Shown: positions 8,082 to 16,929, counted from the first letter of the stretch. The stretch is 36,466 bases of DNA from Rhizobium halophilum (GCF_021648825.1 NZ_JAKJHS010000017.1:1-36466); one strand, 5' to 3'. A program made the numbers and translations. The notes: generated by a model from the letters alone, not told the origin.

Positions 8082-11000
8082 ATGAACGGTTCACGATCGA
8101 TATCTGCCCGGCGCGGCGAAAGCTCCTCCCTCGAGGCGCTGAATCGCACCATCGAAGGGCTTGAGGCGCGGATCCAGGGGCTGATGAAAAGCTCCGGGGA
8201 AACCAAACGCCCGACTACGGAAGAGCGGAGACCTTTGGCGAGCACACGACCGGACGATCTGCCCCGTTCGGATGCCATTGACCCGCTGCAAGAAATCCGC
8301 AACCGCCAGAGGGCTCTGGCTCGTTCTTCCGAACGCAACACAAGATCGACCGGAGAATTGAAGCCGCTGCTAGCGCCACCTCCCAGGATGGAGCGGAACG
8401 CAGACCTTCGCCGGCCAGAACCACGTCATTCCGAAGCATCTACAGCTCCGGCCATCGCTCCGCAGGTTCCTGACGGCTCCCTGAGAGAAATAGCAGAGTC
8501 GCTCGTCAGCCTGCGGCAGGAACTGAAACAAGACATCACCGATGGCGTCGCGCGGGAGATGAAGGCTCTGCGTGCCGAAATCGGCAGCATCCGGGATTTC
8601 GCGCAAGGCCAGCAGATCGGTGACGACCTGCGTCATGATCTGGCACAGCTTGCGGACCAAATTCATACCCTGGGCCATCGCGGTGGCCCGGAGGCGGAGG
8701 CCCTGCGCGCGGAATACGAGGAACTGCGCGCCGTGATAGACGGGCTGGCGCGGGAAGACAGCCTGCGGCATCTGGACGCCCGATGGGAGGGCATCGAGGA
8801 GCGGATCATTGACCTGGACACGAACAGCCTGCGCGAGGAGCTGATCGGGCTGGCCTACCGCATCGACGACATCAAGGGCGAACTAGGCTCCATGAGCAAC
8901 AGCCCCGCCATCCGGGCGCTGGAGCAGAATCTGGTCGCAGTCGCCACCGCGATGGAACAGCTCGGCACGCGCATGCAGCCCTCGGACGAGCTGAAGGAGC
9001 AGTTCGTCCTCCTTGACGAGCGGCTGGACGAAATCAGCCGGGCAATCGCCGCGAGCGGTCGCGCCGCCTCGGCCGCAACAATCGACCACGCTGCCGTACA
9101 GCGGCTTGAAAGCCGCATCGGAGGCTTAGCCGACCAGATCGACACCATGGCGCGCGCCAGCCGAGAGCCGGCCCATGATTTTGCCAGTCGAATCGAAGCA
9201 CTTTCGAGCCGGATTGAGCAACTGTCTACCGAGGAAGTGGCGTTACGGCTGGAGGAGCGGCTGGAACAGCTCTCGCACATGCTTTCACAGCCGCGCCACG
9301 CGGCAGAACATGCAGGACTGACGGAGTACCTCGCCGACATATCGGACAAGATCGATCGTCTTGGCCATGGCCAGGTCAACGATGCGCTGGCCATGCGCCT
9401 GGATTACCTCGTCCGACGCATAGACGAGATGGACTACCATCAAAGCCTGCAACTGCCGGCCAACGAGCAGGCAGCCATCGGCAGGATCGAGCAGCGTCTC
9501 GGCGACATTGCCGCGCGACTGGACGACACCCTTCAAGGGCCGTCCGGCGACACTGCGGCTCTGAAGAGCCTGGAGGCGCAAATCGCGACCCTTTCCGAGC
9601 TGATGAGCAATCCCCCCGAGGCCAGCGGGCGTCCGGGGCCGGAGATCGATCACCGCGTTTCGGCTCTCGAAGCCCATGTCGGTACGAACGACGAATACAT
9701 CATCGAGGCGGCTCGACAGGCGGCAGAAGCAGTGGTGGAGAGCTTCGCTCGACGGGAGCGTTCGGGCGCAGCCGCGGTTGACGGCGAGGCGCTGGCGGGT
9801 CTCGCGCAGGATCTGCGGCATCTGGAGGAACTGACGCTCAACAAGGACGAGCGATCCCAGCACACGCTGAACGCCCTGCACACCACGCTCGTGCAGATCG
9901 CCGACCGGCTGGATGCCATGGAAGACCGTTTCGCCTCCACGACGATGCACTCCCCTGAACCACAACATCGGCATGGCGAACGGACATCAGCGGGCATCTC
10001 GACTGTCGCGACGGGCGAGATGGTTGAAGATGCAAACCGTATCCACGCCGACCTGATCGGGTCGCTGGCGGACAGCACGACACACACACCCGCGGGACAT
10101 TCCGCGGCCCCCATTTTCGACGACACCGTCGACTCTCGGGAGCCTGAAGTTGAGACGGATTCGGACGAAGCAAACGTCTCGCCCGAAGCACCCCTCGCCG
10201 CAGATGAGAGCCCCGCCCCAAAAGCCGGCATCTTCAGCCAGATCTCCAAGCGCCTTCGCCCGGCGCCCAAGCAGACAGGAGCCAAGTCCGGCCGGGCCGT
10301 CGTCGACCCCGTCCCCTCGCTCGATCCGGTCGACCTCCTGCCGCCGGAGCACGAGCACGAGCCGCTAGAGCCTGGTTCCGGCACCCCCGACGTGCGTCAG
10401 ATCCTGGAGCGCGTGCGCGCAAGCCAGGCCGCGGCCGGTGGCGACGCAAGTCGGCCCCCGGGGGATCGAGCGGATTACATTGCCGCTGCACGCCGGGCGG
10501 CAAAGGCCGCCGCACTGGAAACGGACCCAAGCTTCGATGGATCAGGCAAGAACCGGCGAGACAGATCCGGCGGTGAAGGCGGAAGCGCGTTGTCGCGTCA
10601 CCGTCGACCGATCATGCTGGCCGTCGGTGCCGTGCTTCTTGCTCTGATGAGCATGCCGCTCGTCAAGACGCTCACGACGCCGGAGCAGATGCCGCAGACC
10701 GCAGCCTTGAGCGAAGCGCCCCCCGAAACCACGCCCGCCGCGCCAGCTGAAACGCCGACGTCGGTGAACACGGACGCGAAGGAGGCACCGCCGACTCCGG
10801 CACGAATCGAGCCTGCAGCCCAAGACGCCAGCGAAGTTGCGGCAACCGTCCCGACGGTGGCCCCGGCTCCCCAGGCCGAGCTCAGTCCACCGATGACGCC
10901 GCGCCCTGCCGAGGGCATGGCCTCTACACTCGACCGGCCGGAGCCGCAGCCAGAATTGTCCGAAACAGTTCCGGCGGTGGAAGAGCCAGCGGTTGTCACG

Positions 11001-11882
11001 GCAACCGAACCGGCCGCTCCAAAGATCGTCGTTCCGGCCTCCATCGGACCGGAATCCCTTGCCAAGGCCGCCGAGGCCGGAGACCCGGCTGCGCTCTTCG
11101 AAATCGGCGCGCGTTACACCGAAGGGCGCGGGGTGGCCGTCGACGCCGCCGAGGCAGCAAACTGGTACAAGCTTGCCGCAGATCGCGGTTCAGCACCGGC
11201 ACAATATCGTCTTGGCAATCTGTTCGAGAAGGGCAACGGCGTTACCCGCGACGTGGACAAGGCACTAGCCTATTACAAGAAAGCCGCTGACGCCGGCAAC
11301 GCGAGCGCCATGCATAATCTCGCCGTGCTCAACGCTTCAGGCGTGGAGGCTGAGCCGGACTATGCAGCCGCTGTCGGCTGGTTCAAGAAGGCCGCGGAGT
11401 TGGGCGTCTCCGACAGCCAGTTCAACCTTGCCATCCTCTATGCCCGCGGCAACGGCACGGAACAGAACCTGGTTGAATCCTACAAGTGGTTCGCCATTGC
11501 GGCCGAGGGCGGTGACCAGGATGCGGCTCAAAAGCGCGACGAGGTTGCCAAGGCCATGCGCAAGGAGCAGGTGGAGGCCGCCCAGGCGGCGGCCAAGGCC
11601 TGGCAACCACAGCCGCTCAACGATGCAGCCAACAGCGTCCCGCTGCCGGATGAGTGGGCAGGCGAGAAGCCAGTGAAAACCTCTTCCGTGGACATGGAGA
11701 AGGCTATCCGCAACATCCAGGCCATCCTGAACAAGAGCGGTTTTGATGCCGGTACTCCGGACGGTAAAATGGGCCAGCGCACGATCGGCGCCATCAAGGC
11801 CTTCCAGACCTCGGTCGGTCAGGAGCCGACCGGCAAGATCGATGACGCACTGGTGAAGGAACTGTTGGCACGCAACACCTGA
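8082..11882 (+). CDS. podJ: PodJ-type polar organising protein (coiled coils, one TM, Sel1 repeats, peptidoglycan-binding domain)
   Basis: 1266-aa protein expected at the cell pole. It starts MNGSRSISARRGESSSLEAL and continues with about 600 residues of heptad-rich coiled coil, then an acidic and proline-rich linker. One membrane span (PIMLAVGAVLLALMSMPLV) lies near residues 842-862. A periplasmic Pro/Ala/Glu-rich linker follows, then four Sel1-like repeats (about 989-1157, with AKAAEAGDPAALFEIG and GSAPAQYRLGNLFEKG type units) and a C-terminal peptidoglycan-binding domain (about 1205-1265, DGKMGQRTIGAIKAFQ). This order matches PodJ of Caulobacter and Agrobacterium, which organises the old or new pole for growth and division. 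ATG 8082 was chosen over an upstream frame start at 7869 because the upstream segment is compositionally different. The gene is monocistronic, and no terminator is obvious after it. Confidence 0.88.
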   Translation: MNGSRSISARRGESSSLEALNRTIEGLEARIQGLMKSSGETKRPTTEERRPLASTRPDDLPRSDAIDPLQEIRNRQRALARSSERNTRSTGELKPLLAPPPRMERNADLRRPEPRHSEASTAPAIAPQVPDGSLREIAESLVSLRQELKQDITDGVAREMKALRAEIGSIRDFAQGQQIGDDLRHDLAQLADQIHTLGHRGGPEAEALRAEYEELRAVIDGLAREDSLRHLDARWEGIEERIIDLDTNSLREELIGLAYRIDDIKGELGSMSNSPAIRALEQNLVAVATAMEQLGTRMQPSDELKEQFVLLDERLDEISRAIAASGRAASAATIDHAAVQRLESRIGGLADQIDTMARASREPAHDFASRIEALSSRIEQLSTEEVALRLEERLEQLSHMLSQPRHAAEHAGLTEYLADISDKIDRLGHGQVNDALAMRLDYLVRRIDEMDYHQSLQLPANEQAAIGRIEQRLGDIAARLDDTLQGPSGDTAALKSLEAQIATLSELMSNPPEASGRPGPEIDHRVSALEAHVGTNDEYIIEAARQAAEAVVESFARRERSGAAAVDGEALAGLAQDLRHLEELTLNKDERSQHTLNALHTTLVQIADRLDAMEDRFASTTMHSPEPQHRHGERTSAGISTVATGEMVEDANRIHADLIGSLADSTTHTPAGHSAAPIFDDTVDSREPEVETDSDEANVSPEAPLAADESPAPKAGIFSQISKRLRPAPKQTGAKSGRAVVDPVPSLDPVDLLPPEHEHEPLEPGSGTPDVRQILERVRASQAAAGGDASRPPGDRADYIAAARRAAKAAALETDPSFDGSGKNRRDRSGGEGGSALSRHRRPIMLAVGAVLLALMSMPLVKTLTTPEQMPQTAALSEAPPETTPAAPAETPTSVNTDAKEAPPTPARIEPAAQDASEVAATVPTVAPAPQAELSPPMTPRPAEGMASTLDRPEPQPELSETVPAVEEPAVVTATEPAAPKIVVPASIGPESLAKAAEAGDPAALFEIGARYTEGRGVAVDAAEAANWYKLAADRGSAPAQYRLGNLFEKGNGVTRDVDKALAYYKKAADAGNASAMHNLAVLNASGVEAEPDYAAAVGWFKKAAELGVSDSQFNLAILYARGNGTEQNLVESYKWFAIAAEGGDQDAAQKRDEVAKAMRKEQVEAAQAAAKAWQPQPLNDAANSVPLPDEWAGEKPVKTSSVDMEKAIRNIQAILNKSGFDAGTPDGKMGQRTIGAIKAFQTSVGQEPTGKIDDALVKELLARNT

Positions 11883-11988
11883 GGGAAGACTTGAAGCCCT
11901 GTTGCGGTGATGCCGCTAAGAATCGCTCTTTCTTTCGATCGATCCAAAAGGTTTGACAGCAGCGAGTGCCTGTCGGCATGAGGAGAAC

Positions 11989-12018
11989 ATGTTCATGCCT
12001 TCTTCACGCGGCATGTGA
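11989..12018 (+). other. Possible 9-codon leader reading frame
   Basis: AGGAGAAC stands directly before ATG 11989, which opens a 9-codon frame (MFMPSSRGM) closed by TGA at 12016. The spacing is short but the Shine-Dalgarno is the best in this interval. It ends 84 nt before the GTG of the TSUP permease. It could be a leader peptide or chance. Confidence 0.2.
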
Positions 12019-12102
12019 CATACTTCCTTCCATCGCAGCGAGGGCCTCGAAAAACCGCCCGCGCGCCGCGTCGTAATGCTCATTGCCTGCTGAGGTTCCG
12101 CC

Positions 12103-13029
12103 GTGACTGTCTACCTGCCGATCGCAGAGCTTTCGGTGAACATCTTCATTATTCTCGGCATGGGCGCAGCCGTCGGCTTCTTGTCCGGCATGTTCGGCGT
12201 GGGCGGAGGTTTTCTGATCACGCCGCTGCTGATTTTCTACAATATTCCGCCCGTGATCGCCGTTGCGACCGGTGCCAGCCAAGTGGTTGCCTCGTCCGTA
12301 TCTGGCGCCATCACCCATTTCCGGCGCGGCACGCTGGACATGAAGCTTGGAACAGTCCTTCTGGTGGGCGGCCTGGCCGGCGCCACCGTCGGCATATCGA
12401 TCTTCTCCTGGCTCAGGCGGGTCGGCCAGCTCGACCTGTTCATCTCGCTGCTCTACGTGCTGCTACTCACCACCGTCGGCATCCTGATGCTGAACGAGAG
12501 CGTCCGAGCGCTGCGCCGTTCAGCCCGCAACGAGCCACCGGTCGCCAAGCGGCCCGGCCAGCATATCTGGGTCCACCGGCTGCCGTTCAAGATGCGCTTC
12601 AAGCGCTCCAAGATCTATCTCAGCGCCGTCCCAATCCTGGTGCTTGGCTTCGCCATCGGTGTCTTGACCTCCATCATGGGTGTCGGCGGCGGCTTCATCA
12701 TGGTGCCGGCGATGATCTATCTCCTGCGCATCCCGACCAACGTGGTGGTGGGTACATCGCTGTTCCAGATCATCTTCACCACCGCGTATACGACCATGGT
12801 GCAGGCGGCGACAAACTACTCGGTGGACATCGTGTTGGCGACGATCCTAATGGTGGCGGGCGTGATCGGGGCTCAGTATGGCGTGCGCGTCGGGCAGAAG
12901 CTGCGCGGGGAGCAGTTGCGCGCGCTGCTGGCGCTGCTGGTGCTGGCAGTGGGGATTCGTCTGGCGATCGGATTGGTGGTCGCTCCGGAGGACCTCTACT
13001 CCGTTTCAGTCGGAGGCTTTGCCGACTGA
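12103..13029 (+). CDS. Sulfite exporter TauE/SafE (TSUP) family permease
   Basis: 308-aa integral membrane protein with about eight hydrophobic segments arranged as two halves. Each half carries the family's glycine-rich hairpin (GMFGVGGGFLITP near residues 28-40 and SIMGVGGGFIMVP near 190-202). TSUP permeases move sulfite, organosulfonates or related anions across the inner membrane; the substrate cannot be read here. A GTG start at 12103 follows TGAGG with about 7-nt spacing. The stop TGA overlaps the start of the next gene (TGATG), so the two are translationally coupled, and TSUP/TIGR02186 pairing is a recurring arrangement in alphaproteobacteria. A longer plus-strand frame covering this gene in another phase is a shadow. 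Confidence 0.92.
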   Translation: MTVYLPIAELSVNIFIILGMGAAVGFLSGMFGVGGGFLITPLLIFYNIPPVIAVATGASQVVASSVSGAITHFRRGTLDMKLGTVLLVGGLAGATVGISIFSWLRRVGQLDLFISLLYVLLLTTVGILMLNESVRALRRSARNEPPVAKRPGQHIWVHRLPFKMRFKRSKIYLSAVPILVLGFAIGVLTSIMGVGGGFIMVPAMIYLLRIPTNVVVGTSLFQIIFTTAYTTMVQAATNYSVDIVLATILMVAGVIGAQYGVRVGQKLRGEQLRALLALLVLAVGIRLAIGLVVAPEDLYSVSVGGFAD

Positions 13030-13832
13030 TGCTGACCCGTCTTTGCTACCTGCTGGCCACTGCTTTTCTGACAACCGCCACTCCGACCGCCGGTCAGGTG
13101 CCGTTGGGGGAGGCTTCGGCCGTTGAAGAAGGACTGGAGATCGGCACCTCGACGAGCGAAATCGCCATCACCTCCGACTTCCGCGGCGCCGATCTGACCG
13201 TTTTCGGAGCGCTCACCAATGCCGACGAACTGTTCCTGGCGATCGGCCAGTATGATGTGATCGTGACGCTGGAGGGGCCGCGAGACTATGCAACGGTGCG
13301 CAAGAAGGAGCGCGTTCTCGGCATCTGGATGAACACGGCATCCATGACGTTTGAGCAGGTGCCGGTCTCCTATTCGCTCGCAAGTACCCGTGAGATCGAC
13401 GCGATCGACGAGGCGCCATCGCTTAACAGCATCGGCGTGGGCATCAACCACCTTGCGCTGACGCCCACGGGCTTTCTGGGCAATGCGGTCAACCTGAGCG
13501 AGTTTCGCGAGGCTTATCGGCGCCTGAAGCTCGCCAACGGGCTGTATCAGCGCGACACGAGCGGCGTGCGCTTCGTCTCCTCCAGCCTGTTTCGGGCGTC
13601 ACTCCGGCTCCCCGCCAACATTCCCGATGGGATTCACACCGTACACGCCTACCTGTTCAAAGGCGGCGAGCTCATCGTGCAGCAGGAGCTGCCGCTCAGG
13701 GTGGTCAAGACTGGCCTGGAGCAGGCCATCACCGATGCTGCGCATAACCGGCCTATCCTCTACGGCTTAGCTTGCGTGCTGATTGCCGTCATCACCGGCT
13801 GGGGTGCCAGCCTGATCTTCCGCAAGGACTAA
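13029..13832 (+). CDS. TIGR02186-type membrane-anchored exported protein
   Basis: 267-aa protein with an N-terminal signal peptide (LCYLLATAFLTTATPTAG), a periplasmic body of mainly beta character (ITSDFRGADLTVFGAL, YDVIVTLEGPRDYATVRKKE, GIWMNTASMTFEQVP) and one C-terminal span (LYGLACVLIAVITGWGASLIF). This pattern matches the uncharacterised TIGR02186 family. The start ATG 13029 shares a base with the TSUP stop codon, which argues strongly for this start over a much longer in-frame extension. Its obligate neighbour suggests a periplasmic partner for the permease, perhaps gating or substrate handling; that role is inference. Confidence 0.85.
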   Translation: MLTRLCYLLATAFLTTATPTAGQVPLGEASAVEEGLEIGTSTSEIAITSDFRGADLTVFGALTNADELFLAIGQYDVIVTLEGPRDYATVRKKERVLGIWMNTASMTFEQVPVSYSLASTREIDAIDEAPSLNSIGVGINHLALTPTGFLGNAVNLSEFREAYRRLKLANGLYQRDTSGVRFVSSSLFRASLRLPANIPDGIHTVHAYLFKGGELIVQQELPLRVVKTGLEQAITDAAHNRPILYGLACVLIAVITGWGASLIFRKD

Positions 13833-13857
13833 GAATGCCGAGCAGACTTGGGTGACA

Positions 13858-13890
13858 GAGGAAGGCCGGTTGCGACCGCCGGCCTTCCTC
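13858..13890. terminator. 12-bp perfect hairpin between convergent genes
   Basis: GAGGAAGGCCGG (13858-13869) and CCGGCCTTCCTC (13879-13890) pair perfectly around a 9-nt loop, between the TIGR02186 gene ending at 13832 and the DUF4394 gene ending at 13897. It is placed to stop transcription from both sides. U-runs are poor, so it may be an exonuclease barrier rather than a classic intrinsic terminator. Confidence 0.6.
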
Positions 13891-13896
13891 CTCGCA

Positions 13897-14685
13897 TTAC
13901 ATCGCCGGAAGAACGGCGATGTCGCGGATGTCGCCGTCTGCGCCGGTGATGTCGGCCGTCTTCGTTGCCTTGCCGCTTTCCAGATCGACGGTATGAAGCG
14001 CGTCGCCGGCTACCAGCCAGGCAGTATTCTCCCCATCGGCTGTGGTCTGTACGTCGAAGGCGTAGGTTGAAGGCATGCCTTCGCCACCGAGCTTGCCGAT
14101 CGCCTTCAAGGTGCCGTCATTCGGCTTGGTCTGCTGGATGAGACCGCCGATGGTGGCGTCGATGTTGTACATCGCCGTCTTTTCCGGCTTTCCGTAGGAG
14201 TTGATATAGGCGGCCGCGACGATGTTCGGCTCCTCGCCCTTGTGCATATCGCCCTCCTCGAAAGCGAGGCTGCCGTCGACCGTCACTTCGCCCGTGTCGG
14301 GATGGACGCGGTGATTGGTGGTGCCGGTCATGTAACGGAGCCGGTCGGCCATCGGGTTGAAGTCGACAACGACGGGGGCATTGCCGATCGTCAGCGGCTT
14401 GTCCATCTTGGCGACCTCGGTCGCAGCCCCGGTTTCCATGTCGATCGTGACGATGGTGCTGTCCGGCGTGACGCCGACGAGCGTGTTGTTGGACGGGCGA
14501 AGGTCGATGCCGACGAGGCGGTCGACGCCGGTTACGTCCATGGTTTCGGAAACGGCAGGATTGTCGGTATCGAACATCACCAGTGTCTTGTCGCCGACGA
14601 GGCCGACGACCGGCGCGGCGGATGCGGCCACCGAAGTGGCGGCGAGGACGCTGGAGGCGATCAGAACTGTGCGCAGTTTCATCAT
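13897..14685 (-). CDS. DUF4394 domain exported protein
   Basis: 262-aa protein: a signal peptide ([22 protein letters not shown], cleavage after ASA) is followed by repeated beta-blade-like units such as GLVGDKTLVMFDTDNP, LVGIDLRPSNNTLVGVTP, VVVDFNPMADRLRYMTG and NTAWLVAGDALHTVDLESG. These are the hallmarks of DUF4394, a predicted periplasmic beta-propeller of unknown function. ATG 14685 is preceded by GGGAGAAAAGATA; an upstream in-frame ATG at 14712 lacks a site. It is divergent from the ECF sigma/anti-sigma pair and shares their intergenic region, so it is a good candidate target gene of that sigma factor. Confidence 0.88.
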   Translation of the reverse strand: MMKLRTVLIASSVLAATSVAASAAPVVGLVGDKTLVMFDTDNPAVSETMDVTGVDRLVGIDLRPSNNTLVGVTPDSTIVTIDMETGAATEVAKMDKPLTIGNAPVVVDFNPMADRLRYMTGTTNHRVHPDTGEVTVDGSLAFEEGDMHKGEEPNIVAAAYINSYGKPEKTAMYNIDATIGGLIQQTKPNDGTLKAIGKLGGEGMPSTYAFDVQTTADGENTAWLVAGDALHTVDLESGKATKTADITGADGDIRDIAVLPAM

Positions 14686-14759
14686 TATCTTTTCTCCCGT
14701 TGAATTCAGCATTGTGAGGCAATCGGCGCCTGGTGACGCCCTGCCTCATAAGGAAGACC

Positions 14760-14828
14760 CGCGAGAGGATGCGTTTGGATGCAGGTGAGAAAAAAATAAA
14801 TTTAGCGGCGCATCCGGAAGCTCTCGCG
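14760..14828. promoter_or_regulatory. Interrupted dyad and repeated GGATGC boxes in the sigma/DUF4394 divergent promoter
   Basis: CGCGAGAG-GATGCG (14760-14773) is mirrored by CGCATC-(6 nt)-CTCTCGCG (14809-14828): 8-bp and 6-bp arms, the right side carrying an extra six bases. GGATGC occurs twice directly at a 10-bp step (14767, 14777) and once inverted (14810-14815). An AT-rich stretch (AAAAAAATAAATTTA) lies between. This could be a two-sided operator, or paired promoters read in both directions. Confidence 0.5.
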
Positions 14829-14874
14829 ACGTGTATTAGTGGCACGAGACAAACCCGGACGCGGGAGATGCAAG

Positions 14875-15435
14875 TTGAGCCTGGCAGAACTGCCGACCGA
14901 AGACCTTGCCGCAATGCTGGCCGCCTGTGGCCGCGGCGAACGCAGCGCGTTGAAGCGCATCTTCGATACTGAGGGCGGAAGGCTGATCGCCTTGGCGGAG
15001 CGAATTCTGCGCCGTCGCGACCTTGCCGAAGAGGTGGTGCAGGACGCCTTCATCCGGATCTGGACCAGCGCCCGGCAGTTCGACGGGAGCCGCGGATCGG
15101 CGCGTGGCTGGATTTACGCGATCGTCCGCAACCGCGCGCTAAACGTTCTCAGGGACGGGCGAAGGGAGGACACCGTTGAAGAGGATCGGCTCGAGGCGTT
15201 GCGCGAGGACGAGCAGATGGAGCATATCCTGTCGGCCTGGCAGGCGCTTGACCGCAACAGCCGGCTTCACGACTGCCTTGGTGCGCTGGACGAGAAGAAG
15301 CGCAGCGGAATCCTGCTTGCCTATGTCGGCGGCTACACGCATGGCGAGATCGCCGGACGGCTGAAGCTGCCGCTCGGCACGACGAAATCATGGATCCGCC
15401 GAGGGCTCTCCGCGCTGCGGGAGTGCATGGCATGA
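14875..15435 (+). CDS. ECF-family RNA polymerase sigma factor (SigK-like)
   Basis: 186-aa group IV sigma factor. Region 2 is clear (RLIALAERILRRRDLAEEVVQDAFIRIW, then SARGWIYAIVRNRALNVLRD), and region 4 has the HTH GYTHGEIAGRLKLPLGTTKSWIRRGL near the C-terminus. It would direct RNA polymerase to a small regulon and is expected to be held inactive by the anti-sigma factor encoded next. I prefer TTG 14875, since GGGAG lies 7 nt upstream; a GTG at 14839 gives 12 more residues but has no Shine-Dalgarno. The stop overlaps the next start (ATGA). No inducing signal can be read from the sequence. Confidence 0.9.
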   Translation: MSLAELPTEDLAAMLAACGRGERSALKRIFDTEGGRLIALAERILRRRDLAEEVVQDAFIRIWTSARQFDGSRGSARGWIYAIVRNRALNVLRDGRREDTVEEDRLEALREDEQMEHILSAWQALDRNSRLHDCLGALDEKKRSGILLAYVGGYTHGEIAGRLKLPLGTTKSWIRRGLSALRECMA

Positions 15436-16163
15436 GGCTCGACAATACCACCGCACCCGAGATTGCCGACGAATATGTGCTTGGTTTGCTCGACCCGGCG
15501 GAGCAGCAGGCGGTGGAGCAAGAGGCGGACAAAAATCCGACCTTGCGTACAGCGATCGCCGCAAGCCGGGAACGCTACCTGCCGCTCGACCTGACCGTTG
15601 AACCGGCCGCCGTACCGGCAGGGCTCTGGGGACAGATCGAAGCAGGGTTGGCGGATGGCGATACGGCCGTGCCGCTTGGAGGCGCGACGCTTGCACCGGA
15701 AGCTGCGCTCACCCCCGCTGCCAACGACAACCGTCGCTTCGGCTGGCGGGCAGCCGCCCTCTCCTCAATGGCCGCGTCGCTGGTGCTGGCCGTTGCCTTG
15801 ACCTGGAGCCTGGGGCGCCAGGCTGATCCCGTCGTGATCGCCGTGCTCCTGAACGAGGCGGGCGAGGTGCAGGCGGTGGTCGAGGATTTCGGCAACGACA
15901 CCGCTGAGATCCGCCTTCTCGCCGACATCCGCGTGCCGGAGGACAAGGCGGTGGAGGTCTGGACGCTGCCTTCGCAGGAGATGGGGCCTGTGTCGCTCGG
16001 CCTTCTGGAGGATGGCAGATCTTCGCGTCTCGAAGCACCTCCGCTACCACTACCAGCGGCTTCGCAGCTCTACGAGATCACGTTGGAGGATGCCGGGGGT
16101 TCGCCGACCGGTCGTCCAACCGGACCGGTTCTCGCCAAAGGATTTGCACAACCGCCCCGATAG
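15432..16163 (+). CDS. RskA-type anti-sigma factor
   Basis: 243-aa membrane protein. The N-terminal 90 residues (IADEYVLGLLDPAEQQAVEQ) match the anti-sigma-K helical domain. A single span lies near 115-135 (SSMAASLVLAVALTWSLG), and the periplasmic C-terminal domain ends in the family pattern ITLEDAGGSPTGRPTGPVLAKG. I see no HxxxCxxC zinc motif, so it is unlikely to be a ZAS-type thiol sensor. It overlaps the sigma gene by 4 bases (ATGA), giving coupled, near-stoichiometric synthesis. Its 3' end is tail to tail with pdeM, with one base between stops. Some related proteins are released by regulated proteolysis; that is not visible here. Confidence 0.88.
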   Translation: MRLDNTTAPEIADEYVLGLLDPAEQQAVEQEADKNPTLRTAIAASRERYLPLDLTVEPAAVPAGLWGQIEAGLADGDTAVPLGGATLAPEAALTPAANDNRRFGWRAAALSSMAASLVLAVALTWSLGRQADPVVIAVLLNEAGEVQAVVEDFGNDTAEIRLLADIRVPEDKAVEVWTLPSQEMGPVSLGLLEDGRSSRLEAPPLPLPAASQLYEITLEDAGGSPTGRPTGPVLAKGFAQPPR

Positions 16164-16164
16164 A

Positions 16165-16929
16165 TCAGCCGAGAAGGTTGGCGTAGCGAACGGAATAGAT
16201 GCGGTCGTGGCCGAGCAGGTGAGCGACCAGCGCCTGGCGGTCGAACAGACCGTGCATGGCCTTGTGGTTGAGGTCGAGCCCGCCGGCCAGCACGCCGAAG
16301 GCCGGCATCAGCAACCGCAGTCCGTCGGTGGCGAAACACGGGCGACGAACGTATTTTTCGCGGCGACGGACGGTCGCCGATGGATGCAGGTGACCGGCAA
16401 CCTCACCCTTGCCGACCGTGAGGCTCGGTTCGTGGCGGAAGACGAGACCGCCGTAGAGCAGTTCATCGACGGAAGTGCCCGGAAGATCGGTCGTGCCGTC
16501 CGGATCGTGGTTGCCGTTGATCCAGATCCAGTCCCGGCCGCGGGCCATCGCGCCGATCAGCGACCTGAGATCGTCCGGGAGATGGGCCGAACCCTTGCGG
16601 TCGTGGAAATTGTCGCCGAGCGATATGACGGTTCTCGGATCATAACGTGCGATCACTGCGGCCAGGATGTTGAGCGTCGCGATCGTGTCGTAGGGCGGCA
16701 GCATCATGCCGCGACGTGCAAAGGCCGCGCCCTTTTCGAGATGGAGATCGGAAACGACCAGCACACCGGCGTCCGGCAGGTAAAGCGCGCCCAGCGGGTC
16801 GCAGACCGCTGCCACGCCGTGGACAACGGTTTCTTCCGATCCGGCCTCGCGGCCTGTCAAGGTTGCTGTACGGGCGGCAAGCCCGAGGCGATGCATCAAG
16901 CGTCTGTCTTTCCATGGCGCGAAGGGCAT
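16165..16929 (-). CDS. pdeM: Ligase-associated DNA-damage-response phosphoesterase PdeM
   Basis: 254-aa calcineurin-like metallophosphoesterase. The five metal-binding blocks are present: SDLHLEKG, SLGDNFHD, INGNHD, and GEVAGHLHPSA near the C-terminus. PdeM is the endonuclease/phosphoesterase of the bacterial module built around an ATP-dependent DNA ligase, a DEXH helicase and a beta-CASP exonuclease. Its ATG (16929) overlaps the helicase stop by one base (TGATG), so it is translated after the helicase; a much longer frame reaching 17283 is the helicase read out of phase. The other module members are not in this window and may lie elsewhere on the chromosome. Confidence 0.92.
   Translation of the reverse strand: MPFAPWKDRRLMHRLGLAARTATLTGREAGSEETVVHGVAAVCDPLGALYLPDAGVLVVSDLHLEKGAAFARRGMMLPPYDTIATLNILAAVIARYDPRTVISLGDNFHDRKGSAHLPDDLRSLIGAMARGRDWIWINGNHDPDGTTDLPGTSVDELLYGGLVFRHEPSLTVGKGEVAGHLHPSATVRRREKYVRRPCFATDGLRLLMPAFGVLAGGLDLNHKAMHGLFDRQALVAHLLGHDRIYSVRYANLLG

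Noticed and set aside
12015..13028. N-terminal extension of the TIGR02186 protein
   Set aside because: Read in another phase over the TSUP gene; the TGATG overlap and the signal peptide fix the start at 13029.
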